Of a DNA stretch of 64,000 nt, positions 53,500-62,018 are shown in pieces. The stretch is from CBDDEH01 sp965226865. Its GTDB lineage: Bacteria; Chloroflexota; Dehalococcoidia; Lucifugimonadales; JAGWBF01. The DNA lies in NCBI GenBank assembly GCA_965226865.1, contig CBDDEH010000002.1, forward strand, positions 303,409 to 367,408, in the 5' to 3' direction. Position numbers and translations under genes: made by a program. The notes beneath the pieces are model-generated. The model saw nothing but the letters and a program-made list of their open reading frames with translations. It searched no databases and had not been told where the DNA came from. Within the stretch, counting starts at the first letter, position 1. Every line of letters begins with the position of its first letter.

Positions 53500-54732
53500 T
53501 TGCACCTAACACATCTAAGCCTTACCAATTTTCGCAATTTCCGTCACCTTGAAATAGACCTGGGTCCAGGGGTCTCAGTGCTGCTCGGTAGGAACGGAGA
53601 GGGGAAGACCAGCCTTTTGGAAGCGATGTATATGCTGGCTATCGCCAGGGCTTTTAGAGTAGACAACGAGTATGAGGTTATTAACTGGGAGGCTTCCGAC
53701 GAAGAAGGTAACGCTCTGGTAGGTGGAACAGTTCAAAAAGGCGATGAGAAATTAAAGGTGTACATTGGTTATCAATGCATATGGCCGGCAGATTCGTCGC
53801 AGGCCCATCCTGGGTCGAAGAATAACCTGAGAGTCAGAAAAGAGATACGGGTCAGCAGGATCAAACGCACCGCGACAGAGCTGGTGGGTTTGGTTAACGC
53901 CGTGCTATTTACGGCCGAGGACATAGAACTGGTTCAGGGCCCCCCCTCTCTCCGCCGCAGGTATATGGACATACTTATTTCACAGGTCGATCGCTCCTAC
54001 CTGAAGTCTCTACAGCGCTACCAGCGTGTACTTCAGCAGAGGAACCGGCTACTCAGAGCACTTCAGGAGAAACGCGCGGAGGAAGATGAACTACAGTTCT
54101 GGAACCAGGAGCTTGTGAACGAAGGATCTTCTATATCCAGCCGGAGAGCCGAGGTAATGGCTGCTTTGGGCGATTTTTGTCGGGAGAATCATGCCGAGTT
54201 GACCACCGAGTCGGAAACACTGATCGTCGAGTATAGGCCAAGCGTACCCATCAGCCGGACCGATAACGGTGAGTCGGGTATCCGGGAGAATTTTCTGGAT
54301 ACGCTGGAGTCCAGAAAGGATAAAGAGAAGGCGCTGGGTATGACAGTTGTAGGGCCGCATAGAGACGATTTTTGCTTGCTTATAGATGGAAGAGACATGG
54401 GCAAATATGCTTCCAGAGGTCAAGCAAGGACATTAGCCCTTACGTTGAGACTGGCTGAGGCAGCTTATCTGAGTGCCAGCAGCGGCGAGGGGCCGGTCGT
54501 TCTTCTCGACGACGTCCTTTCTGAGCTGGACCCTCCTCGCAGGAGTTGTGTTTTGGCCAAAACGGGCTCTTACGAGCAGGTAATCATATCGACCACTGAG
54601 CTGGGTTCCGCATTGATGGGTGGCCTCCCCGACGCCGTCTACTTTCAGGTTGAAGGAGGCTCGGCCTTCAGGCTGACTCCCCCCGGGCTGACTCCCCCCG
54701 GGCTGACTCCCCCCAGGCCGCTTCCCCAATGA
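53500..54732 (+). CDS. recF: DNA replication and repair protein RecF
   Basis: 410 aa from the TTG at 53500, which gives the standard start (HLTHLSLTNFRNFRHLEIDL); an ATG at 53452 would add 16 residues. Walker A GRNGEGKT at 30-37; ABC-like signature and Walker B in SRGQARTLALTLRLAEA and VVLLDDVLSELD. It loads RecA at gaps via RecOR. The very C-terminus is an odd proline repeat (LTPPGLTPPGLTPPRPLPQ) encoded by three 15-bp tandem repeats. dnaA and dnaN are not beside it. The sir2 start overlaps its stop (ATGA). Confidence 0.92.
   Translation: MHLTHLSLTNFRNFRHLEIDLGPGVSVLLGRNGEGKTSLLEAMYMLAIARAFRVDNEYEVINWEASDEEGNALVGGTVQKGDEKLKVYIGYQCIWPADSSQAHPGSKNNLRVRKEIRVSRIKRTATELVGLVNAVLFTAEDIELVQGPPSLRRRYMDILISQVDRSYLKSLQRYQRVLQQRNRLLRALQEKRAEEDELQFWNQELVNEGSSISSRRAEVMAALGDFCRENHAELTTESETLIVEYRPSVPISRTDNGESGIRENFLDTLESRKDKEKALGMTVVGPHRDDFCLLIDGRDMGKYASRGQARTLALTLRLAEAAYLSASSGEGPVVLLDDVLSELDPPRRSCVLAKTGSYEQVIISTTELGSALMGGLPDAVYFQVEGGSAFRLTPPGLTPPGLTPPRPLPQ
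54671..54715 (+). repeat. Three tandem 15-bp repeats in the recF 3' end
   Basis: Unit GGCTGACTCCCCCCG repeated at 54671, 54686 and 54701 (last copy ends in A). Each copy adds LTPPG to the RecF tail in frame. A length-variable tract such as this can expand or contract by slippage without breaking the frame. Confidence 0.95.
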
Positions 54733-55142
54733 AAGAGCTGGTCAGCGACATGGAAAAAGCTCTTAACGAGGTAGCCTACCTGCTACTCGAGGCGGAGCAT
54801 CTGGTCGCCTTTGTAGGGGCGGGGATGTCCGTCGAGAGCGGAATACCCCCGTTTCGAGGTCCGGATGGGTTATGGACCCGCTACGGCGAACCAACTTCTC
54901 TAGGCTATCACCAGTTTTTAGAAGATCCCGGTGCCTGGTGGGAGAGGCGACTTCAAGAAGAGTCGGAAGATGGAAACCCGACGTATGAGTTGAAAGTGGC
55001 CGTTGACGGAGCTGTTCCCAACGCCGGCCATTACGCGTTGCGGGCCCTCGAGCGCGCTGGTCTCCTGAAGTGTGTCATTACCCAAAACGTGGATAACACT
55101 CAAGTGGACCCCATCATCAGGACAGCGGTGAGGCTAAAATAA
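54729..55142 (+). pseudogene. Sir2-family NAD-dependent deacylase, truncated
   Basis: Residues 1-123 are a good Sir2 N-terminal half: FVGAGMSVESGIPPFRGPDGLW (NAD-binding GAGxSxxSGIPxFRG) and LLKCVITQNVDN, which should continue as LH and the catalytic His. Instead the sequence leaves the family at about 55098 and enters an IS3-family element; the remaining codons to 55142 are element DNA. The Cys4 zinc module and catalytic His are lost, so no deacylase activity is expected. Starts by ATGA overlap with recF. Confidence 0.88.
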
Positions 55143-55223
55143 GAGAGTCTACCGCTGGGGTGTCTCGTAAACCTTCATCCGATGGTAAGGCTCGTGGAAG
55201 TTCCAGTAAACACCTTTGTGGGC

Positions 55224-56051
55224 TCACTGCATGGAACACCTGACCCGGTGACCGATAGCCCAGGGCTTGATGGGGCCGCTCTTGGTTGTAGAAGGCCAGA
55301 TAAGCCCCAATCCCCTTTCTGGCCTCAGTCCCATTTGGTATGCCTTCAGGTACACCTCCTCGTACTTGATGCTGCGCCACAGCCGTTCCACGAAGACGTT
55401 GTCCATGCACCGGCCCCTGCCGTCCATGCTCACTTGAACGCCTTGCGCCAGCAGCATGCTGGTGAAGGCCTCGCTGGTGAACTGGCTGCCCTGGTCGGTG
55501 TTGAAGATCTGTGGCCGACCCTTGCTCAAGGCCTCTTCCAGAGCCGCAACACAGAAGTCTACCTCCAGGGTGTTGGACAGCCGCCAGGCCAGCACGTAGC
55601 GGCTGTGCCAGTCCATGATGGCCACCAAGTAGAGGAAACCCCGAGCCATGGGTATGTAGGTGATGTCGGTGGCCCACACCTGGTTGACCCGGTTGATCTC
55701 CAGCCCCCTGAGCAAGTACGGATAGACCTTATGCCCTGGGTTTGGCTTGCTGGTGTTGGGACGCCGGTAGATGGCCTCCAGGCCTATCAGCTGCATCAGC
55801 CGGCGGACCCGCTTGCGGTTGACCTGGTGTCCGTGATTTCTGAGCCAGGCAGTCATCCTTCTGGAGCCGTAGAAAGGTGTCTTCAGGTACTGTTGGTCTA
55901 TGAGGGCCATCAACTCCAAGTCCTCGGCGCCGGCCTCGGTTGGCAGGTAGTACAACGCGGAGCGGCTGATACCCAGCAACGCGCACTGGCGCACCAGAGA
56001 CAGCTTCGGTTCTTCTCGGTCAATCATGGCCCGGCGTTGGGACCGGCTCAC
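55224..56051 (-). CDS. IS3-family transposase OrfB (integrase catalytic domain), frameshifted C-terminus
   Basis: 275 aa as read. HTH_21-like N-terminus, then the rve integrase core with DDE: Asp in VWATDITYIPM, Asp in IFNTDQGSQF, Glu in VFVERLWRSIKYEEVY. After AYQM the reading is wrong: the conserved tail (EARKGIGAYLAFYNQERPHQALGYRSP) lies in the next frame down to about 55144. One base added at the C-run 55330-55332 repairs it. All DDE residues lie before the break, but the lost tail is well conserved. GTG start overlaps the orfA stop. Confidence 0.88.
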   Translation of the reverse strand: MSRSQRRAMIDREEPKLSLVRQCALLGISRSALYYLPTEAGAEDLELMALIDQQYLKTPFYGSRRMTAWLRNHGHQVNRKRVRRLMQLIGLEAIYRRPNTSKPNPGHKVYPYLLRGLEINRVNQVWATDITYIPMARGFLYLVAIMDWHSRYVLAWRLSNTLEVDFCVAALEEALSKGRPQIFNTDQGSQFTSEAFTSMLLAQGVQVSMDGRGRCMDNVFVERLWRSIKYEEVYLKAYQMGLRPERGLGLIWPSTTKSGPIKPWAIGHRVRCSMQ

Positions 56052-56332
56052 AACCCGAAGCTCCGTGACAAAAAATCCCGTTCCACCTTGAGCTGCCCAA
56101 TCTGTTGGTAGATCTGGGCAGTGAGGACCTCTTGGTCCTTCTCCTGACGTCCAGCACCATTTTCAAAGAGGTGCGGCGCCCCCTGAGTCAAGGCCTTCTT
56201 CCAGGCATGGATCTGGCTCGGGTGGACTTCAAACCGGCTGGCCAGCTCTGCAATGGTGTGCTCCCCCTGGAGCGCGGCCAAAGCCACTTTGGCCTTGAAG
56301 ACTGGGCTGTGCTTCTTACGTGTTTGCTTCAT
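56048..56332 (-). CDS. IS3-family transposase OrfA (helix-turn-helix)
   Basis: 94 aa. KHSPVFKAKVALAALQGEHTIAELASRFEVHPSQIHAWKK is the typical HTH_Tnp_1 domain, followed by a short leucine-zipper-like region (EVLTAQIYQQIGQLKVERDFL). Overlaps orfB by GTGA; a fused OrfAB would need ribosomal frameshifting, for which no clear A-rich slippery run was seen. Confidence 0.9.
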   Translation of the reverse strand: MKQTRKKHSPVFKAKVALAALQGEHTIAELASRFEVHPSQIHAWKKALTQGAPHLFENGAGRQEKDQEVLTAQIYQQIGQLKVERDFLSRSFGL

Positions 56333-56412
56333 GTCCTGCTCCTTGTTTCCGTCCTATTTTAGGAGCGGGACTCTCTCTTAGCCACCTGTCCGAATTTTGG
56401 GGTCCACCTCAA

Positions 56413-57123
56413 GACTTCGCCAAGGCCACCGGGAAGCTGGCGAAGACGGACTCGCTTGACGCAGCGGTCCTAGCCCACTTCGCCGAAGCAGTCCGGCCGC
56501 CCGTGCGCCCTCTACGGGACGCCGAGACCCAGGCCCTCAACTCCCTGGCTGCCCGCAGGCACCAGGTGATGACCATGCTGGTCTCGGAGAAGAACCGCCT
56601 GAGCTCCGCCACCGTCGCCGTGCGTCCCCGCATCGAGGCCCACATTGCATGGCTGGAGGGTGAGTTGGACGACCTGGACGAGGGCTTGCGGCAGACTCTC
56701 CGCCAGAGTCCCGTATGGCGGGAGAAGGATGACCTCCTGCGCACCGTCCCCGGCGTGGGAGAACAGCTCTCCCTCACCCTCCTGGCCCACCTGCCGGAGC
56801 TGGGCACGCTGGACCGCCGGGAGATCGCCGCCCTCGTGGGAGTGGCTCCCTTCAACCGGGACAGCGGCACGCTGCGGGGCAAACGCACCGTCTGGGGTGG
56901 ACGCGCCCGGATCCGCGCCGTCCTGTACATGGGAGCGTTGGTAGCCAGCCGCTTCAACCCCCTCATACGGGACTTCTACCAGCGGCTGCTGGCCGCTGGT
57001 AAGCCGAAGAAGTTGGCCCTCACAGCCTGCATGCGCAAGCTGCTCGTTATCCTCAACTCCATGCTCAAGCATCGCTCCCCCTGGTGCGACCTGACTCCGA
57101 CAGTCGCCGGCCATTCCTCTTGA
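56413..57123 (+). pseudogene. IS110-family transposase, N-terminally truncated remnant
   Basis: About 236 aa from DFAKATGKLAKTDSLDA onward. The C-terminal transposase_20 domain is intact: LLRTVPGVGEQLSLTLLAHLPELG, ALVGVAPFNRDSGTLRGKR with the conserved Ser, YMGALVASRFNPLIRDFYQRL. The N-terminal RuvC-like DEDD domain and the left-end noncoding region that would hold any guide RNA are missing; the reading before 56413 is IS3 end sequence. Not expected to be active. Confidence 0.88.
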
Positions 57124-57126
57124 CTT

Positions 57127-57752
57127 TCAAGACAGTTGCTTCGTGTAATCAATGACCTTATCGGCTCCAAGAGACTTCACCATTTCCAAATTCGTGGTAC
57201 TGCATACACCGGTAACTTCCGCTCCATAGTACTTGGCAAGCTGTGTCGCAGCGGTACCTACCGCTCCAGAAGCGCCATAGATAAGAACTTTTTGTCCGCT
57301 CTGAATCCTTCCCTTATCTCTAAGGAAAAATAATGCTGTTGATGCCCCAAAAGGAACGGCGGCGGCTTCCTCATAGGTCATATTGGCCGGTTTTATTGCA
57401 CAACCTTTTCTTCAGGCAGACATATGTACTCGGCATAAGCACCAAAACCGCTCAATCCAAAAACTTGGTCACCTTCTTTGAATAATTTTACGTCTTTGCC
57501 GACTGCTTCAATTTCTCCGGCTAGCTCAGTCCCTAGTACAGGGTTTCTTGGTCTTTTGAGACCAAAAGCTATTCGTGCGGGGAGCCAGAACAAGGTAGGG
57601 ACTATGAAACCACGAACTCTATAGTCCTTTGCTGTTACTGTTGCCGCATAGATTTTTGTTAGTACTTCATTGTCTTTGGAAGTAGGTTTTTCTACCTCTT
57701 TGAGCTGAAGAACATCTGGAGGTCCGTACTTGGTGTACACAATCGCTCTCAT
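57127..57752 (-). pseudogene. MDR-type zinc/quinone oxidoreductase, frameshifted and truncated
   Basis: N-terminal part (57752-57393) reads MRAIVYTKYGPPDVLQLKEV, PVLGTELAGEIEAVG and GDQVFGLSGFGAYAEY. A one-base loss near 57398-57402 shifts the frame; the second part (from 57381) continues with MTYEEAAAVPFGASTALFFL and VLIYGASGAVGTAATQLAK. The protein then ends at KVIDYTKQLS, where the IS110 remnant begins, so about the last third is missing. The DNA is visibly richer in A+T than the flanking transposase. Confidence 0.85.
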
Positions 57753-57788
57753 GGGTAATCCTTCACCTCGCGGGTTCGGCCGTCTCGT

Positions 57789-58277
57789 TTATCCTTTAAT
57801 CAACGCTGCTATGAACCTCATCAAAATGGCAACCATCGCAAAGGCCAAAGATACCAGAAAGAGGCGCACGAGCAATTCCATTGGCTTGTCGAACTTTTTG
57901 CTAATCAGGTCAAACGACTCGCTCTCCCATTGAAGGGCTTCCTTGTCGCTGGAAAAGCCTTCTGCGGGAGGCTTCGGAGTCATTTTCATACTAATCCATA
58001 GCATCGGAAGAAATATCAGAGTGAGACCGCCACCGACTAATACCGAATACAGGATTTCTTCGGCAAATACATAAATCGACCATGAGAGTGCGCCCGAAAA
58101 GCCAACGAAGAATATTGAGCTAAGTAGATATTCTCTGCGTTGTTCTGCAGGCCCTTTGGAGTATCCTCCAATCGCTACGTTTTTACCACGAATGCCCATA
58201 ACTATGGCGTGGCCAACCCAAAAGAACATCGGCAGGATAAAGAATCCGATGGGTACGAAAACTGCAGCGATCTTCAA
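57789..58277 (-). CDS. Hypothetical membrane protein
   Basis: 162 aa with four hydrophobic helices (about residues 3-27, 51-72, 77-96 and 135-158) and a hydrophilic loop of about 35 residues before the last one. No motif recognised. It lies in the AT-rich patch beside the broken alcohol dehydrogenase. ATG start; no strong ribosome site. May be foreign. Confidence 0.6.
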   Translation of the reverse strand: MKIAAVFVPIGFFILPMFFWVGHAIVMGIRGKNVAIGGYSKGPAEQRREYLLSSIFFVGFSGALSWSIYVFAEEILYSVLVGGGLTLIFLPMLWISMKMTPKPPAEGFSSDKEALQWESESFDLISKKFDKPMELLVRLFLVSLAFAMVAILMRFIAALIKG

Positions 58278-58306
58278 GTGTTTACCGTACCTTGGTTGGT
58301 AGAGAG

Positions 58307-58963
58307 CTAGATTCGGGTGAAGATTCCCGTTATCTTGACGCCCGAGTGGGCTTTGTAGATGCGGTTGATGTTCAAGAGAAGGGCGGTCAGGTCTTCGACG
58401 TATCTGGCGTTATCCAGTCCGCCCCCATCCACCGGCCTGAGGTTCTTGATCTTCCTCACCATCCCCATCACCGTCTCTTTGGGTTCCTGATGATCGGAAC
58501 AGACGATTACGTCTCCTTCGAGAGTTCTGTCAGGGACGACGAGGTCCACGGCGCTGGTGTTGTGAAAGGCCGCGACTATCAGGGATTTGGGTAGAAGCTG
58601 CTGGGCTTGCATGGCTGCGGAGCCTTCGTCTACGAGGATGGCCTTGGCACGGCCTTTTTGAAAGGCCAGCGGCACCACCGCGTCCACGACTACCTTGTCG
58701 ACCAGTTGGCCGGCTACCTGCTCCAGAAGGGGTTTCTGCGCCTCGTAAGGTACTGCGACGAACACGATATCTGCGAGCTGTGCGGCCCCGGCATTCGACT
58801 CCCCCGAGACAGCCGCACCAGGAGCCAGGGTTTTGAGTTCGTCTGCCGCTGTCTCTGCCCGGCCCTTGTCGCGTGAGCCTATGACGATCTCTTCGCCAGC
58901 CATGGCCAGCCGAAGTGCCAGGCCTCTGCCCTCAGGTCCGGTTCCGCCGAGAAAGGCAAGCAT
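58307..58963 (-). CDS. npdG: NADPH-dependent F420 reductase (NpdG)
   Basis: 218 aa. NADP-binding LAFLGGTGPEGRGLALRLAMAGEEIVIGSRD at the N-terminus, then VFVAVPYEAQKPLL, VVVDAVVPLAF, AAFHNTSA and GLDNARYVEDLTALLLNINRIY, all typical of F420H2:NADP+ oxidoreductase. It interconverts F420H2 and NADPH. The related F420 synthesis genes are not in this window. Confidence 0.88.
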   Translation of the reverse strand: MLAFLGGTGPEGRGLALRLAMAGEEIVIGSRDKGRAETAADELKTLAPGAAVSGESNAGAAQLADIVFVAVPYEAQKPLLEQVAGQLVDKVVVDAVVPLAFQKGRAKAILVDEGSAAMQAQQLLPKSLIVAAFHNTSAVDLVVPDRTLEGDVIVCSDHQEPKETVMGMVRKIKNLRPVDGGGLDNARYVEDLTALLLNINRIYKAHSGVKITGIFTRI

Positions 58964-59018
58964 ATGGCCCCTTATCGGAGTACAGCGTTATAGGCCTTTA
59001 CCGGCCACTGGCAACATT

Positions 59019-59882
59019 TTAGCTGACCTTTACCTCGTTCGCCTTATACCGACCGTACTTTTCCTCCAGCTCGTATATCTGCTCAAGGCCCATCAGGTTG
59101 GCCACGTCCAGACGGGTCGCGTAACGGCTGGGGTCGACCTTTCCTGTGTCCTTTAGCTCCTGAAAAGCGTCCTTCACGGCCTTGTACACAAGCCAGATGG
59201 TGCTTCCACAAATCACGATCTTGTAGCCCAGCTTCGCCACCTCTTGCGTATGCACCAGATCGCCGTTGTACATCCTGGGCAGATCGCCTAAATCCGTAGC
59301 GTATCTTGCCAGGTCGTCCTTCGTCTTGATACCGTCGACGAACACCAGGTCGGCTCCGGCTTCCTTGTATGACCGGCACCGTTCGACGGTCTCTTCCCAC
59401 CCAAGTACCGCATAGGCATCGCACCGGGCGATGATAACAAAGTCCGGATCAGTCCTGGCATCGAGGGCCGCGTGAATCTTCTGTATCATCTCGTCCGGGG
59501 CTACGACCTCTTTGCCCTGGAAAAATCCGCACTTCTTTGGGAATACCTGGTCTTCGATGTGGATGGCGGCAACTCCTGCCTTCTCGTACTCCTGGACCGT
59601 ACGCCGCACGTTGATGGGGTTGCCATACCCGGTATCGGCGTCGCTAATTACCGGGACCGAAACGGCGTTGGCGATATAGCGCGCGTTTTGGACCATCTCC
59701 GTTTGAGTCAGCAGGCCCACGTCAGGGTAGCCTCTCTCGACTGAGGTGCCCGAACCCGTCATATATACCGCGTCGAATCCAACGTCCTCCCCGATCCGGG
59801 CGTGGAGAGCGTTCATCACGAAGGGCGCAACCACCATCTGGCCGGAGCCAAGCATCTGTCTGAGTCTTGTTGTAGATTTCAT
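59019..59882 (-). CDS. Isocitrate lyase/phosphoenolpyruvate mutase family enzyme
   Basis: 287 aa. GSGTSVERGYPDVGLLTQTEM, VISDADTGYGNPINVRRTVQEYEKAGVAAIHIEDQVFPKKCG (the KKCG loop with Cys), DFVIIARCDAYAVLGWEETV. Methylisocitrate lyase, oxaloacetate decarboxylase and carboxyphosphonoenolpyruvate mutase share this pattern. Two features differ from many: KKCGFF instead of KKCGH, and IARCDA instead of IARTDA. Adjacent to the thioredoxin-reductase-like gene, 18 bases away in the same direction. Confidence 0.85.
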   Translation of the reverse strand: MKSTTRLRQMLGSGQMVVAPFVMNALHARIGEDVGFDAVYMTGSGTSVERGYPDVGLLTQTEMVQNARYIANAVSVPVISDADTGYGNPINVRRTVQEYEKAGVAAIHIEDQVFPKKCGFFQGKEVVAPDEMIQKIHAALDARTDPDFVIIARCDAYAVLGWEETVERCRSYKEAGADLVFVDGIKTKDDLARYATDLGDLPRMYNGDLVHTQEVAKLGYKIVICGSTIWLVYKAVKDAFQELKDTGKVDPSRYATRLDVANLMGLEQIYELEEKYGRYKANEVKVS

Positions 59883-59900
59883 CTTTGCCTCCCTGTGGCC

Positions 59901-60836
59901 TTAGCCGTACGGCCATTTGCTGCTGTTTATATAGCGATATGCGGCGATGGCTGCCGTCGCGCCGTCACCGGCCGCACTGGCGAGCTGCGACGCCGAATGC
60001 TGCCTTATATCGCCGGCAGCGTAGATGCCAGGTATCTCGGTTTCCATCCAGAGGTCGACCGGGATATGGCCTCCGTTGTCTAGCTTAACAAGGCCACGCA
60101 GAAAATCCGAGTTAGGCTCCAGCCCAACGTATATAAAAAGTCCCGCCAGGTCGACCTTGTCCACCAGGTTGGACACGACGTTTCTAACGCCAACGCCCTT
60201 TACCATGTCCTTTCCGAGGATGGACTCAACGACTGTATTGAAAACGATGTCGATTTTGTTGTTGGTCAGGACTCTTTCCCTCAGTGCTTTTTGTGCGTGC
60301 AATTTATCCCCGCGATGAAACATGACCACGCTGTCAACATAATCGGTTAGAGTCAAAGCCTCGTCCGCGGCGGAGTCGCCTCCTCCCACAACGCCTACTG
60401 TCTCTCCCGAGAACATTGGGCCATCGCAGGTAGCACAGTGGGAAACACCGCTGCCGTATAACTCGGACTCGCCTGGAATGCCCAGCTTTTTAAGACTCGA
60501 CCCCGCGGCAACGATCAACGCCTTCGTCTTGATGTTGCCGTCGGTGGTGTTTACCAGCTTGTATGGATCATCCAATGTGACCCCTGTGACCTCCGCCATC
60601 TGCCCAGTAGCTCCGGCTTCGGTGGCCTGTTCCATCATCAACGGCGCCAGCTCGGCTCCGGAAATGCCTTTGGGGAATCCGGGAAAATTCTCGATTCTCT
60701 CGACGTTGATGATCTGATTTCCGAAGATTAGCGTCTCTATGACGGCTGTTTCCAGACCATAGCGGGCTGCGCACGTACCTGCTGTAAGCCCGGCAACACC
60801 GCCACCAACCACAACCACGTCGAAATCAGATGCCAA
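59901..60836 (-). CDS. Thioredoxin reductase-like FAD/NAD(P) oxidoreductase
   Basis: 311 aa. FAD motif VVVVGGGVAGLTAGTCAA, redox pair Cys134-Ala-Thr-Cys137, NADPH motif VGVVGGGDSAADEALTL, and GIYAAGDIRQHSASQL at the C-terminus. The TTG at 60836 has GGAGGAAGG just upstream and gives the normal N-terminus; a GTG at 60851 is the alternative. No N-terminal glutaredoxin domain, unlike the gene at 52129. Confidence 0.9.
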   Translation of the reverse strand: MASDFDVVVVGGGVAGLTAGTCAARYGLETAVIETLIFGNQIINVERIENFPGFPKGISGAELAPLMMEQATEAGATGQMAEVTGVTLDDPYKLVNTTDGNIKTKALIVAAGSSLKKLGIPGESELYGSGVSHCATCDGPMFSGETVGVVGGGDSAADEALTLTDYVDSVVMFHRGDKLHAQKALRERVLTNNKIDIVFNTVVESILGKDMVKGVGVRNVVSNLVDKVDLAGLFIYVGLEPNSDFLRGLVKLDNGGHIPVDLWMETEIPGIYAAGDIRQHSASQLASAAGDGATAAIAAYRYINSSKWPYG

Positions 60837-60957
60837 AGTACCTTCCTCCACCCCGAAACGTAAAGCGTTTGTAGCTATCGACCGCTGGCGCCACTATATC
60901 GCCCACCCGTCCGGAGTGTCAAGGTAACCAGCTACGGCCGTGGCTTGCGCAGGTAGG

Positions 60958-61119
60958 TTAATCCACAATAGGTTGCGCGATGATCCACAAGCTCATCACC
61001 GTGTAGATAACCATCATTGCCAGCATCGGGTACTGGCTTCGTAGCGCCATCGCCCGGTTCCGGAAGAGACGGGTCGACACAACGTGTGCCAGGTACACTG
61101 CGATTATGTGTCCCAGCAC
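60958..61119 (-). CDS. Possible small two-helix membrane protein after znuB
   Basis: A frame of 53 codons from GTG (61119) to TAA (60958), reading VLGHIIAVYLAHVVSTRLF then LRSQYPMLAMMVIYTVMSLW. It has two clear hydrophobic segments separated by a basic loop, as expected for a real small membrane protein, and it follows the znuB stop at 61146. The start is uncertain, and an overlapping alternative frame exists. No family recognised. Confidence 0.35.
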   Translation of the reverse strand: MLGHIIAVYLAHVVSTRLFRNRAMALRSQYPMLAMMVIYTVMSLWIIAQPIVD

Positions 61120-61145
61120 GAAACCATAGCGACGGGTGAGGTGGT

Positions 61146-62018
61146 CTAGGGCCTGGTGAGTACGGGCTCATTGCCCAGATCAGGCCGCCTCCAGCTCCAA
61201 ATCAACCCCTTAGATGGGGAAAAGAGTAGCGCCAGGATAAAAAGACCTGTCGCCACCATGACCACGGCAGGACCCGATGGGAGATCCAGATGGAAGGACA
61301 TGTAGAGACCGGCCACCACCGAAACGAGGCCCAGCAATACCGCTGTGGCCATGATGTTGGGGAGACGCCTGGCCAGAAGACTGGCCGTGGCGCCAGGCGT
61401 CACCAGGAGGGCCAGTACCAACACGATGCCAACGGTTTTAAGCGCTGCCACAGTGGTTATACCGACCAATACAGGTAGTAAATACTCCATCAAACGTACC
61501 GGGATTCCGGATGCGGCCGCCATAGTTGAGTCGTATGAAGAAAATAGCAGCTCTTTATAAAACAGCATGACACTCAGGACACCTGCGGCTGCCGCTGCCC
61601 CTATCAGAATTACGTCGTTCCAGGATGCACCCAGGACATTGCCGAAGAGGAAGCTGAAAAGGTCGGACGTGTAGTTGCTTTGCTGGCTTATGATAATAAT
61701 GCCCAGGGCGAAACCTCCGGCATAGATGATGCCCACGGAAGTATCGAACCGGATCCTGGCGTGCCTGGTAACGTACGCGATAGCGACCGATGCCGGAATC
61801 GCCCAGGCAAGAGCCCCCCAGAATATGCTTCCACCGAGCAGGTAAGCGACAGCCATGCCCGTCAAAGAGGAGTGGGTCACAGCGTCAGCCATGAAGGCCA
61901 GGCCTCTCAACACAACGAAAGTCCCCACGACACCGCAGACGATGGCGGCTAGAGCTGCGGCTGTGAACGCCCTCTGCATAAATGCGAACTCGAAAGGCTC
62001 CGTAATTCCCTCGATCAC
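61146..62018 (-). CDS. znuB: Metal (zinc/manganese) ABC transporter permease
   Basis: 290 aa, about eight membrane helices, ABC-3 family. VVLRGLAFMADAVTHSSLTGMAVAYLLG is the diagnostic segment, with SYDSTMAAASGIPVRLMEYLLPVLVGITTV later. Pumps divalent metal into the cytoplasm with the ATPase and binding protein next door. Its start overlaps the znuC stop by 4 bases. Confidence 0.9.
   Translation of the reverse strand: MIEGITEPFEFAFMQRAFTAAALAAIVCGVVGTFVVLRGLAFMADAVTHSSLTGMAVAYLLGGSIFWGALAWAIPASVAIAYVTRHARIRFDTSVGIIYAGGFALGIIIISQQSNYTSDLFSFLFGNVLGASWNDVILIGAAAAAGVLSVMLFYKELLFSSYDSTMAAASGIPVRLMEYLLPVLVGITTVAALKTVGIVLVLALLVTPGATASLLARRLPNIMATAVLLGLVSVVAGLYMSFHLDLPSGPAVVMVATGLFILALLFSPSKGLIWSWRRPDLGNEPVLTRP

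Larger units (their letters stand above)
55104..56407 (-). mobile_element. IS3-family insertion sequence, about 1.3 kb
   Basis: The ends carry the inverted repeat GTGGACCCC / GGGGTCCAC (55104-55112 and 56399-56407), followed inward by similar GGACAG and GCTAA blocks. Outside them the pentamer CTCAA stands at 55099-55103 and 56408-56412, a likely target duplication (a 6-bp CTCAAG reading is also possible with slightly different ends). Two minus-strand frames inside encode orfA and orfB. Left flank is Sir2 DNA, right flank is an IS110-type transposase. Confidence 0.85.
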
